Of a stretch of DNA of 64,000 bases, positions 52,460 to 61,150 are shown one piece after another. The stretch comes from Planotetraspora mira (GTDB lineage Bacteria; Actinomycetota; Actinomycetes; Streptosporangiales; Streptosporangiaceae): contig NZ_BOOO01000024.1 in assembly GCF_016863275.1 (NCBI RefSeq), forward strand, positions 1 to 64,000, given 5' to 3'. Each line of letters begins with the position of its first letter. Position 1 is the first letter of the stretch. The notes under the pieces were generated by a model. It was not told the origin of the DNA. It was given only the letters and a program-made list of their open reading frames with translations, and did no database searches. The position numbers were made by a program, and so were the translations under genes.

Positions 52460-53464
52460 TCAGAAGGTGATCGTCCATCCTTCCCTGGCCGCCTGTTGTT
52501 TGGTGTAGGAGACGCCGTCGGCTTTGAGGCCGGCGGGGTCGAGCAGGGTGATCGCCCCGCCGCCGTTGCCCAACTGGAGCCCCGCGGTGACGGGAAGGCA
52601 GAGGGCCGCCCCCGGGCCGATGAGCCCGGTGAGGCGGAGCGTGCGTCTTCCCTGGTCGGTCAGGCGCCAGCCGTCGAGGTCGATCGGTTCGGGTGAGGCG
52701 TTCATGAGGGTGACGGTCTCGGGTTCTGGGGCGGGGCCGACGGGGTTGACCAGGGCGGCGAGGATGCGCAACGCCCGGTCACCCGGCACGGGCCGCGGGG
52801 GTGCCTCGTCGACGGCGTGCCCGGTGGCGTCGTCGGTGTGCCAGGCCTGGGACTGGAAGGCCAGGAAGATCGCGATCCACCGCTGCTCGGCGGGCAGGTG
52901 TATCAGAAGGCCCCCGTCCTGCCAGACGCCGTCGTCCTTGCGGAAGCTTCCGCTGTTGCCCTGGTTCATGTGGACGTCGTGGACGCCGTTGCCGGGCAGG
53001 AAGCCGAAGACCTTGTCACGGGTGGAGGGTTCGGGTCCCCACCGCTCGCCGAAGACGTAGACGCCGGCGGCCGGGTCGCCGATCGCCCGCTGGAGGTAAT
53101 GGTCGAGCTTGTCGGCCAGGTCGTTGTCCTGGCCGGGAAGCTCGGGCGGGAGCGTGCGCATGAGCGCGGGGTCGAACAGGTTGCCGCGGATGAAATCCAG
53201 ACTCGCGCCGCCGGGTCTCGACGCGAGCGCCGTCCACCCGCTGCCCGGCTCGGGCAGGAGCGCCGTGACAGGGTGGCTGAAGTCCTCGTCGGCCAGGTAG
53301 AGCAACTCGGAGGGGGCCTGCTGCGACTCGACGTTGACCGCGGCCCGATAGGCGGTGCCGCCGGCGTCGAGGAGATGGATCTGGAAGTGCGGGGTGTCGG
53401 TGGCTCCCTCGCGGCGCAGGTCGACGGCGCGACCCGCCAGTACGCCATAGGACCGCAACGGCAT
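52460..53464 (-). CDS. DUF2278 (YukJ-like) protein with lamin-tail-like C-terminus
   Basis: 334 residues from ATG 53464 (TGGAG 8 nt upstream); in-frame sequence to 53650 is not coding-like. MPLRSYGVLAGRAVDLRREG, FHQIHLLDAGG-like strand, and HDVHMNQGNSGSF with WQDGGLLIHLP mark DUF2278. The last 90 residues (VTLMNASPEPIDLDGWRL, LTGLIGPGAALCLPV) look like a lamin-tail domain. Soluble, no signal peptide. Function unknown. Confidence 0.85.
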   Translation of the reverse strand: MPLRSYGVLAGRAVDLRREGATDTPHFQIHLLDAGGTAYRAAVNVESQQAPSELLYLADEDFSHPVTALLPEPGSGWTALASRPGGASLDFIRGNLFDPALMRTLPPELPGQDNDLADKLDHYLQRAIGDPAAGVYVFGERWGPEPSTRDKVFGFLPGNGVHDVHMNQGNSGSFRKDDGVWQDGGLLIHLPAEQRWIAIFLAFQSQAWHTDDATGHAVDEAPPRPVPGDRALRILAALVNPVGPAPEPETVTLMNASPEPIDLDGWRLTDQGRRTLRLTGLIGPGAALCLPVTAGLQLGNGGGAITLLDPAGLKADGVSYTKQQAAREGWTITF

Positions 53465-53640
53465 CGGCGAGGCTCCAATCACCTGGCATCGAGTCACATC
53501 GGCTCGTGTGCGATTTCGACAGTAATCTCGACGCCGGCCGAATGGCCGACATTGCGGCATTTGGAAAGCAAGTCCCGTTATTCGCGACTCCCGGATCAGG
53601 GGCAGGGCGTCGCCGGAGAGCTCCGTTCCGTACGACATCG

Positions 53641-53682
53641 GTGAGTGCACCTACTCACCTCGCGCTGAGTAGGTGCACTCAC
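53641..53682. promoter_or_regulatory. Perfect 17-bp inverted repeat made of two palindromic sites
   Basis: GTGAGTGCACCTACTCA and its reverse complement are separated by 8 bp. Each arm is itself a palindrome (GTGAGT-N6-ACTCAC and TGAGT-N6-ACTCA), so this is a double operator of the TetR/MarR type, 34 bp upstream of the YiaA/B-like gene. No regulator gene is adjacent. Confidence 0.75.
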
Positions 53683-53715
53683 GACACACGAACAAACCGT
53701 GCCGACGATGGTCAT

Positions 53716-54006
53716 ATGACACGACCCGTGCAAACCGCTCCGACCACGACGACCGCGTTCTACGTTCAGTCCGTCATCTCGTTCGGGGTCTCGGTGACCG
53801 CTCTCGCCGTGGGCGTCGCGTACCTGCCCGTGAACGGCTGGGTCCGGGCGTTTTTGAGCCTGGGCCTGCTCTATGTGGTGACGTCGACGTTCACCCTCGC
53901 CAAGTGCGTCAGGGACCGGCAGGAGGAGAGCACCCTGGTCGGCCGGGTCGACCAGGCCAGACTCGACAAACTGCTGGCCGAGCACGACCCCTTCAAGGTC
54001 GACTGA
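53716..54006 (+). CDS. YiaA/YiaB-family inner membrane protein
   Basis: 96 residues with two membrane helices (YVQSVISFGVSVTALAVGVAYL, FLSLGLLYVVTSTFTLAKCV) joined by PVNGWVR and a charged tail. The family is known only as small membrane proteins with a stress association. The start follows CATATG with little RBS. Operator pair upstream. Confidence 0.85.
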   Translation: MTRPVQTAPTTTTAFYVQSVISFGVSVTALAVGVAYLPVNGWVRAFLSLGLLYVVTSTFTLAKCVRDRQEESTLVGRVDQARLDKLLAEHDPFKVD

Positions 54007-54267
54007 TCGCCGTCACCCGGCCGGCGGGATGTCCGGCCACCTGCGTTCGGTCGCGGAGCGACTGCTGCGGGCCGCGCAGGAGCCGCCTTTCTTGACTGGT
54101 TCATCGACCGGTTGAGTCACGTTCGCTTACAAGAACATCACGGCCGAAAAGGTCATTTCGGGTCTGAGTGAGGCGTCTCGGTCGCACGAACCGCACCGGT
54201 CATCCGGTCGCGGACGGGCGAGCGACCCGGCGCCTTCTCTCAACGCGAAGTGCCCTTGGAGGAAATG

Positions 54268-55230
54268 ATGCCCACCCGAGCGAAGATCGCCACTGGACTG
54301 GCGGCCTCGATCACCGTTGGAGCGCTGGCCCTGAGCACGGGCCTCGTGCCCGCCCAGGCGGCCGCGCCGGCGCATGCCCCGACCGCCGCATCGGCTGCCG
54401 CCGCCGTCGAGCCCCCGGTGTTCACCGCCACTCTCTCCAGGTCCTATGACACCTTCGACGCGAACCAGGCGGTCGCCGTCGACAAGAAGTACTTCTACGT
54501 GGTCGACAACCGTAAGATCACCAAGCACGACAAGGCGACCGGCAAGCCGTTGCTGCAGTTCGTGAGCGACCCCGCCGGCCCGATCATCCACATGGACAGC
54601 GCCGTGGTGGTCGGCGACAAGCTGTACGCCGCGCACTCCAACTACGACCAGTCGCCGATGGAGAGCTCGATCGAGGTGTTCGACACCAAGACGATGCGGC
54701 ACGTCGACACCTACAGCTTCGGCATCTACCGCGGCTCGCTGACCTGGCTGGACCGGCACGACGGGGCGTGGTGGGCGGGCTTCGCCAACTACGACGAGGT
54801 GCCGGACGGCGAGACCGAGCCGTATGGCGAGACCTACAACACGCAGATCGTCAAGATGGACGACCACTTCCAGGTCGTCGAGTCCTGGAACATCCCGAAG
54901 ACGATCCTCGACCGGTTCAAGCCGATGAGCAATTCCGGTGGATCGTGGGGACCCGACGGCCGGCTCTGGCTCACCGGGCACGACCTCGGCGAGGCGTACG
55001 TCATGAACCTCCCGGCCGCAGGCCCCGAGCTCGAATGGGTCGCCACGGTCACCCTGCCGAACGTCGAGGGCCAGGGCATCGCCTGGGACCGCTCGGGCGA
55101 CAAGCCCACCCTCTGGGCGATCAAGCGCTCCACCTCGCAGGCGCTCAGCTTCACCGCTCCGTATCGCTCGATCAGCGACCCGCACGGCTCCTCCTGGCAG
55201 GTGCTCGGCCCCGGCCACTTCCAGCAGTGA
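54268..55230 (+). CDS. Secreted beta-propeller-like protein of unknown function
   Basis: 320 residues. Signal peptide (cut near PAQAAA), then beta-rich sequence with ANQAVAVDKKYFYVVDNRKI, DSAVVVGDKLYAAHSNY and GQGIAWDRSG repeats like a six-bladed propeller (glutamine cyclotransferase/teneurin-like). GGAGG at 54258-54262 favours the second of two adjacent ATGs. The gap 54007-54267 has one weak dyad (CCGAAA-N6-TTTCGG, 54144-54161). Confidence 0.8.
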   Translation: MPTRAKIATGLAASITVGALALSTGLVPAQAAAPAHAPTAASAAAAVEPPVFTATLSRSYDTFDANQAVAVDKKYFYVVDNRKITKHDKATGKPLLQFVSDPAGPIIHMDSAVVVGDKLYAAHSNYDQSPMESSIEVFDTKTMRHVDTYSFGIYRGSLTWLDRHDGAWWAGFANYDEVPDGETEPYGETYNTQIVKMDDHFQVVESWNIPKTILDRFKPMSNSGGSWGPDGRLWLTGHDLGEAYVMNLPAAGPELEWVATVTLPNVEGQGIAWDRSGDKPTLWAIKRSTSQALSFTAPYRSISDPHGSSWQVLGPGHFQQ

Positions 55231-55289
55231 GCTCCACGCGCTGATCGGCGGATGATCGGTGGAGCCCCACTGCGAGGCGGCTCCACCGC

Positions 55290-55319
55290 GAGGCCCTTCC
55301 GGTTCGCCGGAAGGGCCTC
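55290..55319 (+). terminator. UUCG-loop terminator of the secreted propeller gene
   Basis: GAGGCCCTTCCGG-TTCG-CCGGAAGGGCCTC: perfect 13-bp stem capped by a UUCG tetraloop, 60 bp after the stop. Confidence 0.88.
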
Positions 55320-55374
55320 ACGCGTGTCCGTCCCGGGGGTTGACCGTCCGAATCGATCCGAAGAAGACTGCACC

Positions 55375-55929
55375 ATGGCCGACATCGGAAACTCGCTGGA
55401 GAAGGCGTTCGACTTCGTCTGGGGCCGCTTCCTCGATCGACTGGACGGCCTGAGCGACGACGAGTACTTCTGGGAACCCGTTCCGGACTGCTGGTCGGTG
55501 CGTCAGGACGCCGCCGGGCGGTGGCGGATCGAGGGGGACGGGGGCGGCCCGACGGGCGAACCCGCTCCTGATCCGCCGCCCATCACCACGATCGCCTGGC
55601 GCATCGGGCACATCGGCGCGACCTTCATCGGCTTCGGCGACCGGCTGTTCGCGGACGGGAAGATCACGGTCGACGATGTGGAGTTCGCGTCCTCGGCGAC
55701 GGGGGCCCGTGCCTACCTGGACGGCGCCTACCGGGACTGGCGTGCGGGAATCGGCGGGATCGACGAGCAGCGGTGGTGGAGTCCCATCGGCCCGGCCTTC
55801 GGCCTCTACGCCAAGGACTCGACGGTCGACCTGGCTCTGCACGTCTTCGACGAGATCGTGCATCACGGCGCGGAGGTCGGCGTCCTGCGCGATCTCTACC
55901 GCCGGAGAAGCGAGCTCGGAAACCTCTGA
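55375..55929 (+). CDS. DinB-family protein
   Basis: 184 residues from ATG 55375. Four-helix DinB/MDMPI-like fold: LEKAFDFVWGRFLDRLDGL, then H in IAWRIGHIGATFIGFGD and HxxxH-like HVFDEIVHHGAEVGVLRDLY. Metal-dependent thiol transferases of this fold use mycothiol in actinomycetes. In-frame sequence to 55252 includes the terminator, so is rejected. Confidence 0.88.
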   Translation: MADIGNSLEKAFDFVWGRFLDRLDGLSDDEYFWEPVPDCWSVRQDAAGRWRIEGDGGGPTGEPAPDPPPITTIAWRIGHIGATFIGFGDRLFADGKITVDDVEFASSATGARAYLDGAYRDWRAGIGGIDEQRWWSPIGPAFGLYAKDSTVDLALHVFDEIVHHGAEVGVLRDLYRRRSELGNL

Positions 55930-55958
55930 CTCGGGGCGGACTGGGGGACGACGGCGTG

Positions 55959-56345
55959 ATGGCCCGGATCAAGGACATCGTGGTCGACTGCCGGCATCCC
56001 GCCACGGTCGCGCGGTTCTGGGCGGCCGCACTGGACGGCTACGCGATCGCGCCGTACGACGAGGCGGAACTCGAGCGCCTGCGGAGCAACGGCATCGACG
56101 ATCCGGAGGACGATCCGACCGTTCTGGTGGAGGCGCGGCCGGGTGTGACGCCACGCTTCTTCTTCGTGCTGATCCCGGAGCCGAAGGTCGTCAAGAACCG
56201 GCTCCATCTCGACCTGACCTGCGACGACCTTGACGCGGAGGTGGAGCGGCTGTGCGCGCTCGGAGCGCGTGTGGACGCCGTCCACGAGGGCTGGGTCGTG
56301 CTGACCGACCCGGAAGGCAACGAGTTCTGCCTCCTGCCGGCCTGA
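55959..56345 (+). CDS. VOC-family (glyoxalase-like) protein
   Basis: 128 residues; GGGGGA upstream of adjacent GTG/ATG starts (55956/55959). Opening IVVDCRHPATVARFWAAALDG and end GWVVLTDPEGNEFCLLPA are typical of the glyoxalase_6 group. Substrate unknown. It follows the DinB gene by 29 bp and likely shares its mRNA. Confidence 0.9.
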   Translation: MARIKDIVVDCRHPATVARFWAAALDGYAIAPYDEAELERLRSNGIDDPEDDPTVLVEARPGVTPRFFFVLIPEPKVVKNRLHLDLTCDDLDAEVERLCALGARVDAVHEGWVVLTDPEGNEFCLLPA

Positions 56346-56357
56346 GCCGTACGGAAG

Positions 56358-57191
56358 TCAGGCCGAGGCCCGCGCGACCGTCCGGCCCAGATGGGCGAGA
56401 GCGCGTTCCGACGTGCTGTCGGGCTCGGCGCCCATGACGATGAGCTGCTGAGTGGGTGCGCTGTTCACGGTGAACACGTCCCAGGACACGGTCACCGGGC
56501 CGACGTCGCGGTGCCGGAACCGCTTGACCTCGTTGCGCCGGGTCCGGACGTGATGGCGCGCCCACAGGCTGCGGAACTCCTCACTGTGCTCGGAGAGCTC
56601 CTCGATGAGCTGAATGAGATCCGGGTTGCCGGGGTCCCTTCCCACCGCCGCACGCAGTTCGGCCACCTTGTACGCGGCGGCCTCCTCCCAGTCCAGGTAG
56701 AAGTCCCGTGAGCTCGGGCAGAAGAAGACCAGCTTCAGGCAGTTCTCCTGGTGGGCCACTCCCTCATAGAGCGTGGTGGCCAGCGGGGTCGCGGCCAGCA
56801 CGTTCAGGCCGCGGCCGATCACGAACGCCGGATTGCTGTGCCAGCCCGCCATGAGCTGGAGAAGGGCCGGGCTGACATGCTCCGGTCCGCGGACGTCCGC
56901 ACGGGGCGGCCACGCACGCGTGTGCACGAGCTCGTACAGATAGTCGGTGGCGTCGGCGTCGAGCCGCAGGGCCTCCGCGAGGGCGGTCAGCACCTGCTGG
57001 GACGGGTTGCGTTCCCGGCCCTGCTCCAGCCGGATGTAATAGTCACTGCTGACGCCGGCGAGCATCGCGAGTTCCTCGCGGCGCAACCCCGGAGTGCGTC
57101 GCCGACCACTGGGCGGCAGGCCGACGTCCTCGAGAGACGTCGTCTCACGCCGGGTGCGGAGGAAGTCGCCGAGAAGCCTGTCGTTGTCCAT
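56358..57191 (-). CDS. XRE/MmyB-family transcriptional regulator
   Basis: 277 residues. Helix-turn-helix with GLRREELAMLAGVSSDYYIRLEQGRERNPS, then the MmyB ligand domain (PAFVIGRGLNVLAATPLATTLY, FDW-like YLDWEEAAAYKVAELRA), thought to bind a fatty acid or similar lipid. Such regulators normally control a divergent SDR; here the divergent-side neighbour is the TetR gene on the same strand. Convergent with the VOC gene. Confidence 0.93.
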   Translation of the reverse strand: MDNDRLLGDFLRTRRETTSLEDVGLPPSGRRRTPGLRREELAMLAGVSSDYYIRLEQGRERNPSQQVLTALAEALRLDADATDYLYELVHTRAWPPRADVRGPEHVSPALLQLMAGWHSNPAFVIGRGLNVLAATPLATTLYEGVAHQENCLKLVFFCPSSRDFYLDWEEAAAYKVAELRAAVGRDPGNPDLIQLIEELSEHSEEFRSLWARHHVRTRRNEVKRFRHRDVGPVTVSWDVFTVNSAPTQQLIVMGAEPDSTSERALAHLGRTVARASA

Positions 57192-57244
57192 CTGGCCAGG
57201 CTATTTCGCATTACCTATCAATACAGTGGGTGTGTCGCACCCCC

Positions 57245-57880
57245 TCATCCGTCGCCGGCGGTCGGCGCGGTGCGCGCATCGGGAGCCGGCTCGGCGAGTG
57301 TCTGGAACATCGCCTCGAGGTGCCGGGACAGGACGGCCGGATCCGCCTCGGCGAGCGCCGTGTTGCCGATGACCTTCCGCATGAGCCAGACGCCCGCGAT
57401 GACCGACAGGAACAACGCGGTGCGTTCGGCGTCGTGCGCGCCGGTCACCATGCTCTTCAAGTGGCGCTCGACGTGCCGTTGCGTTCCTTCGCGCAGGATC
57501 TCCGCCGCTCGCGGGTTCGCGGCCGAGCGGAGCAGCAGGAGGAACGGGTCCAGGCTCTCGGCCTCGGGCGCCGTCTTCGCCACAAGGGCGGCGGCCGCGT
57601 CGCGGCTGAGCGTCGACAGGTCGTCCCCGACCACGGTCCGCGGGGCGAGGGCGACATCGACGACTTCGGCGAAGAGCCCCTCCTTGGAGCCGAAGTATCG
57701 GTTGACCAGCATGGCGGTCACGCCGGCCTTCTGCGCTATCTCGCGGACGCCCACGCCGTCGTAGCCGAACCGGGTGAAGGCGGTCAACGCCGATCGCAGG
57801 ATCGCCTCTCGGGTCATGCCGGCGTCGCGCCGGCGCCGGGGGGTGGGCTCGCCATCGTGGCTCATGTCGTCGGCTTCCAT
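57245..57880 (-). CDS. TetR-family transcriptional regulator
   Basis: 211 residues (ATG 57880; ATG 57865 also possible). HTH in VREIAQKAGVTAMLVNRYFGSKEGLF. Two matching operators (57880-57897 overlapping its own start codon, and 57912-57929) lie before the divergent SDR gene, so autorepression and control of the SDR are likely. Confidence 0.93.
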   Translation of the reverse strand: MEADDMSHDGEPTPRRRRDAGMTREAILRSALTAFTRFGYDGVGVREIAQKAGVTAMLVNRYFGSKEGLFAEVVDVALAPRTVVGDDLSTLSRDAAAALVAKTAPEAESLDPFLLLLRSAANPRAAEILREGTQRHVERHLKSMVTGAHDAERTALFLSVIAGVWLMRKVIGNTALAEADPAVLSRHLEAMFQTLAEPAPDARTAPTAGDG

Positions 57881-57929
57881 GTCTACCAGTGTAGACAATT
57901 CGAACAAGGCATGTATACAGTCGTAGACA
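57880..57929. promoter_or_regulatory. Twin TetR operators
   Basis: TGTCTAC-CAGT-GTAGACA (57880-57897, perfect) and TGTATAC-AGTC-GTAGACA (57912-57929, one mismatch). Centres are 32 bp apart, about three helical turns, so two dimers would bind the same face. Confidence 0.85.
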
Positions 57930-57959
57930 TAAGGCAAGGGGAATGTGAGGTGTGAGGCG

Positions 57960-58760
57960 ATGGATCTGAGACTTGCCGGCAGGCGGGCGCTGGTGACGGG
58001 GTCGAGTTCCGGCCTGGGAGAGGCGATCGCGCGGCTGCTCGCCGCCGAGGGCGTGACGGTCGTCGTGCACGGCCGCGACGAGGGCCGGGCGAACGGGGTG
58101 GCCGAGGCGATCCGGGCCGCGGGAGGGGAGGCGGTCGTCGCGGTCGGTGATCTCGCCACCGACGCCGGCGCCGACGCGGTGACCGCGGCGGCCCTGGCCG
58201 GCGGGCCGATCGACATCCTCGTCAACAACGCCGGGGCGTACGAGCATCTGTCATGGGCGGACGCCACTTCGGCGATCTGGGCGGAGACGTACAACGTCAA
58301 TGTGATCTCCGGCGTACGGATGATCCAGAGGTTGGTCCCGGCCATGCGCGAACGGGGCTGGGGCCGGGTCATCCAGATCGGCGGGGGACTGTCGCAGCAG
58401 CCGTCCGCGGCCCTGCCGCACTACAACGCCTCGCTGGCGGCACGGCACAACCTCGCCGTCTCACTCGCGCGCGAACTCAAGGACACGGGTGTGACGTCCA
58501 ACGTCGTGGCTCCCGGAGCCATCCTCGTCCCGGAGGTACGCAAGCTCCTCACCAAGCTGGCGCCGGCGAACGGCTGGGGCGAGACGTGGGAGGAGATCGA
58601 GCGTGGGGCGATCACCGACATCGTCCCCAACGACGTGGGTCGTCTCGGCAGACCGGAGGAGATCGCGGCCGCCGTGGCCTACCTGGCCGGTCCGGTGGCC
58701 GACTATGTCAGCGGTGCCACCATCCGCGTCGACGGAGGCACGATCCGCTCGGTCATCTGA
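57960..58760 (+). CDS. SDR-family oxidoreductase with Lys-to-Leu change at the active site
   Basis: 266 residues. VTGSSSGLGEAIAR loop, ILVNNAGAYE, and YNASLAARHNLAVSLAREL where Y-x-x-x-K would be expected, so Leu stands for the Lys. End VSGATIRVDGGTIRSVI is a normal classical SDR. The subgroup may use another base, but the change is not proof of inactivity. ATG 57960 follows GAGG. Divergent target of the TetR gene. Confidence 0.9.
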   Translation: MDLRLAGRRALVTGSSSGLGEAIARLLAAEGVTVVVHGRDEGRANGVAEAIRAAGGEAVVAVGDLATDAGADAVTAAALAGGPIDILVNNAGAYEHLSWADATSAIWAETYNVNVISGVRMIQRLVPAMRERGWGRVIQIGGGLSQQPSAALPHYNASLAARHNLAVSLARELKDTGVTSNVVAPGAILVPEVRKLLTKLAPANGWGETWEEIERGAITDIVPNDVGRLGRPEEIAAAVAYLAGPVADYVSGATIRVDGGTIRSVI

Positions 58761-58840
58761 ACCGCGATCAGACCGTTCCTGCGACCTGCGGGCCCAGGAC
58801 CGTGGGCCTGGCGGTCACGCTCGCGATCTGACGCGCGGGT

Positions 58841-59950
58841 CTACAGGCCCGACACGAACGTCCGCACGGCGCCCTCGTACTGCTCCGGGTCGACGTTCCA
58901 CGAGCCGGTGTGGCCCCCGTCCTTGGTCTGCACGAGCGTGACGAGGTCGGACCGGATCCTGGCGAACTCCAGAGCCGGTTCCACGGGCACGGTGCCGTCG
59001 GCCGAGTCGACGAAGATCAGCGCCGGGATCGAGAAGTCGTGGGCATGCCGTACATGGTCGAGGTCGTCGAAGGACAGACCGGTGCGCCGCTCGATGACCC
59101 AGTCGGCGACCGAGACCAGGAAGTCGGGCACGCCCATCTGGCGGCCGCCGTGCGCGATGGGCGACCGCCAGTCCATGACGGGACTGTCCAGGATCATGCC
59201 CTTGATCGGCTCGTCCGGGAGCTTCCGCACGGCCATGGGCACGATTCCGCCGCCCATCGACCATCCGTAGAGGACCACGTCCGTCGCGCCCTGGCTCTTG
59301 GCGTAGGTGATGGCCGCCGCCAGGTCCTCCCACTCACCCGCTCCGAGGTGGAGCTTCCCGCCTGGGCCCGCGGGTGCGCCCTCGTCGTTGCGGTAGGTGA
59401 TGCCGAGCACCGGCATCCCGAATCGACGGAGGGTCGGCAACACGCGGAGCGCCTCGGCGGCGTCGCCGTTCCGCCCGTGTACGGCGATCACCCACGTGGA
59501 CGAGGTGCCCTCGGTCTGCCAGGCGGGGAAGTCGCCGAGCGGGGAGGGGACCTTCACATCCTTGTACGGCACGCCCACGGCCGACGGGCGCACGCGGCCC
59601 CACAACGATCGGTCGAGATAGGCCCGGACGCCCGGGCGGAGCGTGCCCCGCGACACCTTCTCGACCTTCCGGGTCACCGTCCCGATTCCGGTGGAGACGA
59701 CAGGGCCGAGGAGGGCGTTCCCGTTCGCCCAGGTCAGGCCGTATGTCCCCGGTGCCGCCGTGTCGGTGCCGCCCTTCAGCGTGACCTGGTCGCCGCTCAC
59801 CGCCGTCACCTCGAGCGGATAGTCCGAGGAGTGATAGGGATCGATGACGAGGCCCGAGTAGTACCACCCGGCGCTTCCCAGCGCGATCACGGATGGGAGG
59901 GCGATCCCCGCCACGGCCCAGACGAGACGACGTCTCCGCTTCTCGCGCAT
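58841..59950 (-). CDS. Membrane-anchored alpha/beta hydrolase
   Basis: 369 residues. KRRRRLVWAVAGIALPSVIALG anchor, a beta-rich N-terminal region, then a hydrolase core with VIAVHGRNG, nucleophile GWSMGGG, acid VDSADGTVP and His GGHTGSW. BAAT/prolyl-oligopeptidase-like. Start ATG 59950 (no strong RBS); the long in-frame upstream extension overlaps the next gene's leader and is not coding-like. Confidence 0.88.
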   Translation of the reverse strand: MREKRRRRLVWAVAGIALPSVIALGSAGWYYSGLVIDPYHSSDYPLEVTAVSGDQVTLKGGTDTAAPGTYGLTWANGNALLGPVVSTGIGTVTRKVEKVSRGTLRPGVRAYLDRSLWGRVRPSAVGVPYKDVKVPSPLGDFPAWQTEGTSSTWVIAVHGRNGDAAEALRVLPTLRRFGMPVLGITYRNDEGAPAGPGGKLHLGAGEWEDLAAAITYAKSQGATDVVLYGWSMGGGIVPMAVRKLPDEPIKGMILDSPVMDWRSPIAHGGRQMGVPDFLVSVADWVIERRTGLSFDDLDHVRHAHDFSIPALIFVDSADGTVPVEPALEFARIRSDLVTLVQTKDGGHTGSWNVDPEQYEGAVRTFVSGL

Positions 59951-60105
59951 GGCCCAAAAACCTAGCGTGAAATGCCGTGATCCCTCCATTTGTGAGGCCG
60001 AATCCGGCTGTGGCGTGCACCACGGCTGGACGACCGGTGATTGTTCACCCGTTCGCAGCCATTTGCCCGATTGCGTATCCCGACCCGCCGAGTAGGTTTC
60101 TTGGC

Positions 60106-60942
60106 ATGACCACTTCGCATGACGTACAGCAGGTCGAGGAAGCCAACGCGAGCGGCCGCACGCCGGTCGTCTTCGTCCATGGCCTGTGGCTGCTCCCGAG
60201 CAGCTGGGACCGGTGGGCCGCGTTGTTCGCGGAGTCCGGATACGCTCCCGTGAGCCTGGGCTGGCCGGACGACCCCGAGACGGTCGAGGAGGCAAACGCC
60301 CATCCCGAGGTCTTCGCGAACAAGACCGTCGGACAGGTCGCCGACCACCTGGCCGACCTGATCGCCAAGCTGAACGAGAAGCCGGTCGTCATCGGCCACT
60401 CCTTCGGCGGGCTGCTCGCGCAGATCCTCGCCGGGCGCGGCCTGTCGGTGGCCGCCGTGGCGATCGACCCCGCTCCCTTCCGCGGCGTGCTCCCCCTGCC
60501 GATCTCCGCCCTGCGGTCCGCCTCGCCGGTGCTGACCAACCCGGCCAACCGGCACCGCGCCGTCCCGCTGACCTACGACCAGTTCCGCTACGCCTTCGCC
60601 AACGCCGTCAGCGAGGACGAGGCCAAGGAGCTGTACGAGACCTTCGCCGTGCCCGCCCCCGGAGCGCCGCTGTTCCAGGCGGCCGCGGCCAACCTCAACC
60701 CGTGGACCGAGGTCAAGGTCGACACCGACAACCCCGACCGCGGCCCGATGCTGATCATCTCCGGGGAGAAGGACCACACCGTCCCCTGGGCGATCGCCAA
60801 CGCGTCCTACAAGCAGCAGAAGGACAACCCCGGCCTCACCGAGATCGTCGAGATTCCCGGCCGCGGCCACGCTCTCACGATCGACAGCGGCTGGAAGGAA
60901 GTCGCCGACACGGCCCTGACCTTCGTCCGCCGTTTCGCCTGA
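60106..60942 (+). CDS. Alpha/beta hydrolase
   Basis: 278 residues. VVFVHGLWLLPSSWDRW oxyanion region, GHSFGGLLAQ nucleophile, ISGEKDHTVPW acid and GRGHALTID His. Similar to the esterase/lysophospholipase-like group. ATG 60106 chosen because the family starts shortly before VVFVHG; the upstream in-frame extension crosses the divergent promoter. Confidence 0.9.
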   Translation: MTTSHDVQQVEEANASGRTPVVFVHGLWLLPSSWDRWAALFAESGYAPVSLGWPDDPETVEEANAHPEVFANKTVGQVADHLADLIAKLNEKPVVIGHSFGGLLAQILAGRGLSVAAVAIDPAPFRGVLPLPISALRSASPVLTNPANRHRAVPLTYDQFRYAFANAVSEDEAKELYETFAVPAPGAPLFQAAAANLNPWTEVKVDTDNPDRGPMLIISGEKDHTVPWAIANASYKQQKDNPGLTEIVEIPGRGHALTIDSGWKEVADTALTFVRRFA

Positions 60943-61022
60943 CACGGCGGTCGCATCCTCTGTCGCATGCGCGGGTCCGCCGCCGGACCGGTCTCCGGTT
61001 CCGGTCGGCGGCCTGCTCGAGA

Positions 61023-61093
61023 GCCCGGCCTGAGCGCTCGGCCTGAGCCCGGCCTGAGCGCTCGGCTTGAGCCTGGCTGAGAGCCCGGCCTGA
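61023..61093 (+). repeat. 24-bp tandem repeat upstream of the ABC-F gene
   Basis: GCCCGGCCTGAGCGCTCGGC-type unit, two near-perfect 24-bp copies (61023-61046, 61047-61070) and a decayed third. AGCGCT is a palindrome in each. It lies in the gap between the hydrolase and the ABC-F gene and may act as terminator or leader structure. Confidence 0.8.
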
Positions 61094-61150
61094 CAGGGCC
61101 GGTCGCTTATCCGGTGGCCAGGTTCCTTCTTCGCTGTCTACGCTTCGCGG

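Noticed and set aside
61023-61093. CRISPR or VNTR-based coding repeat
   Set aside because: Only two near-perfect 24-bp units, non-coding, no spacers.
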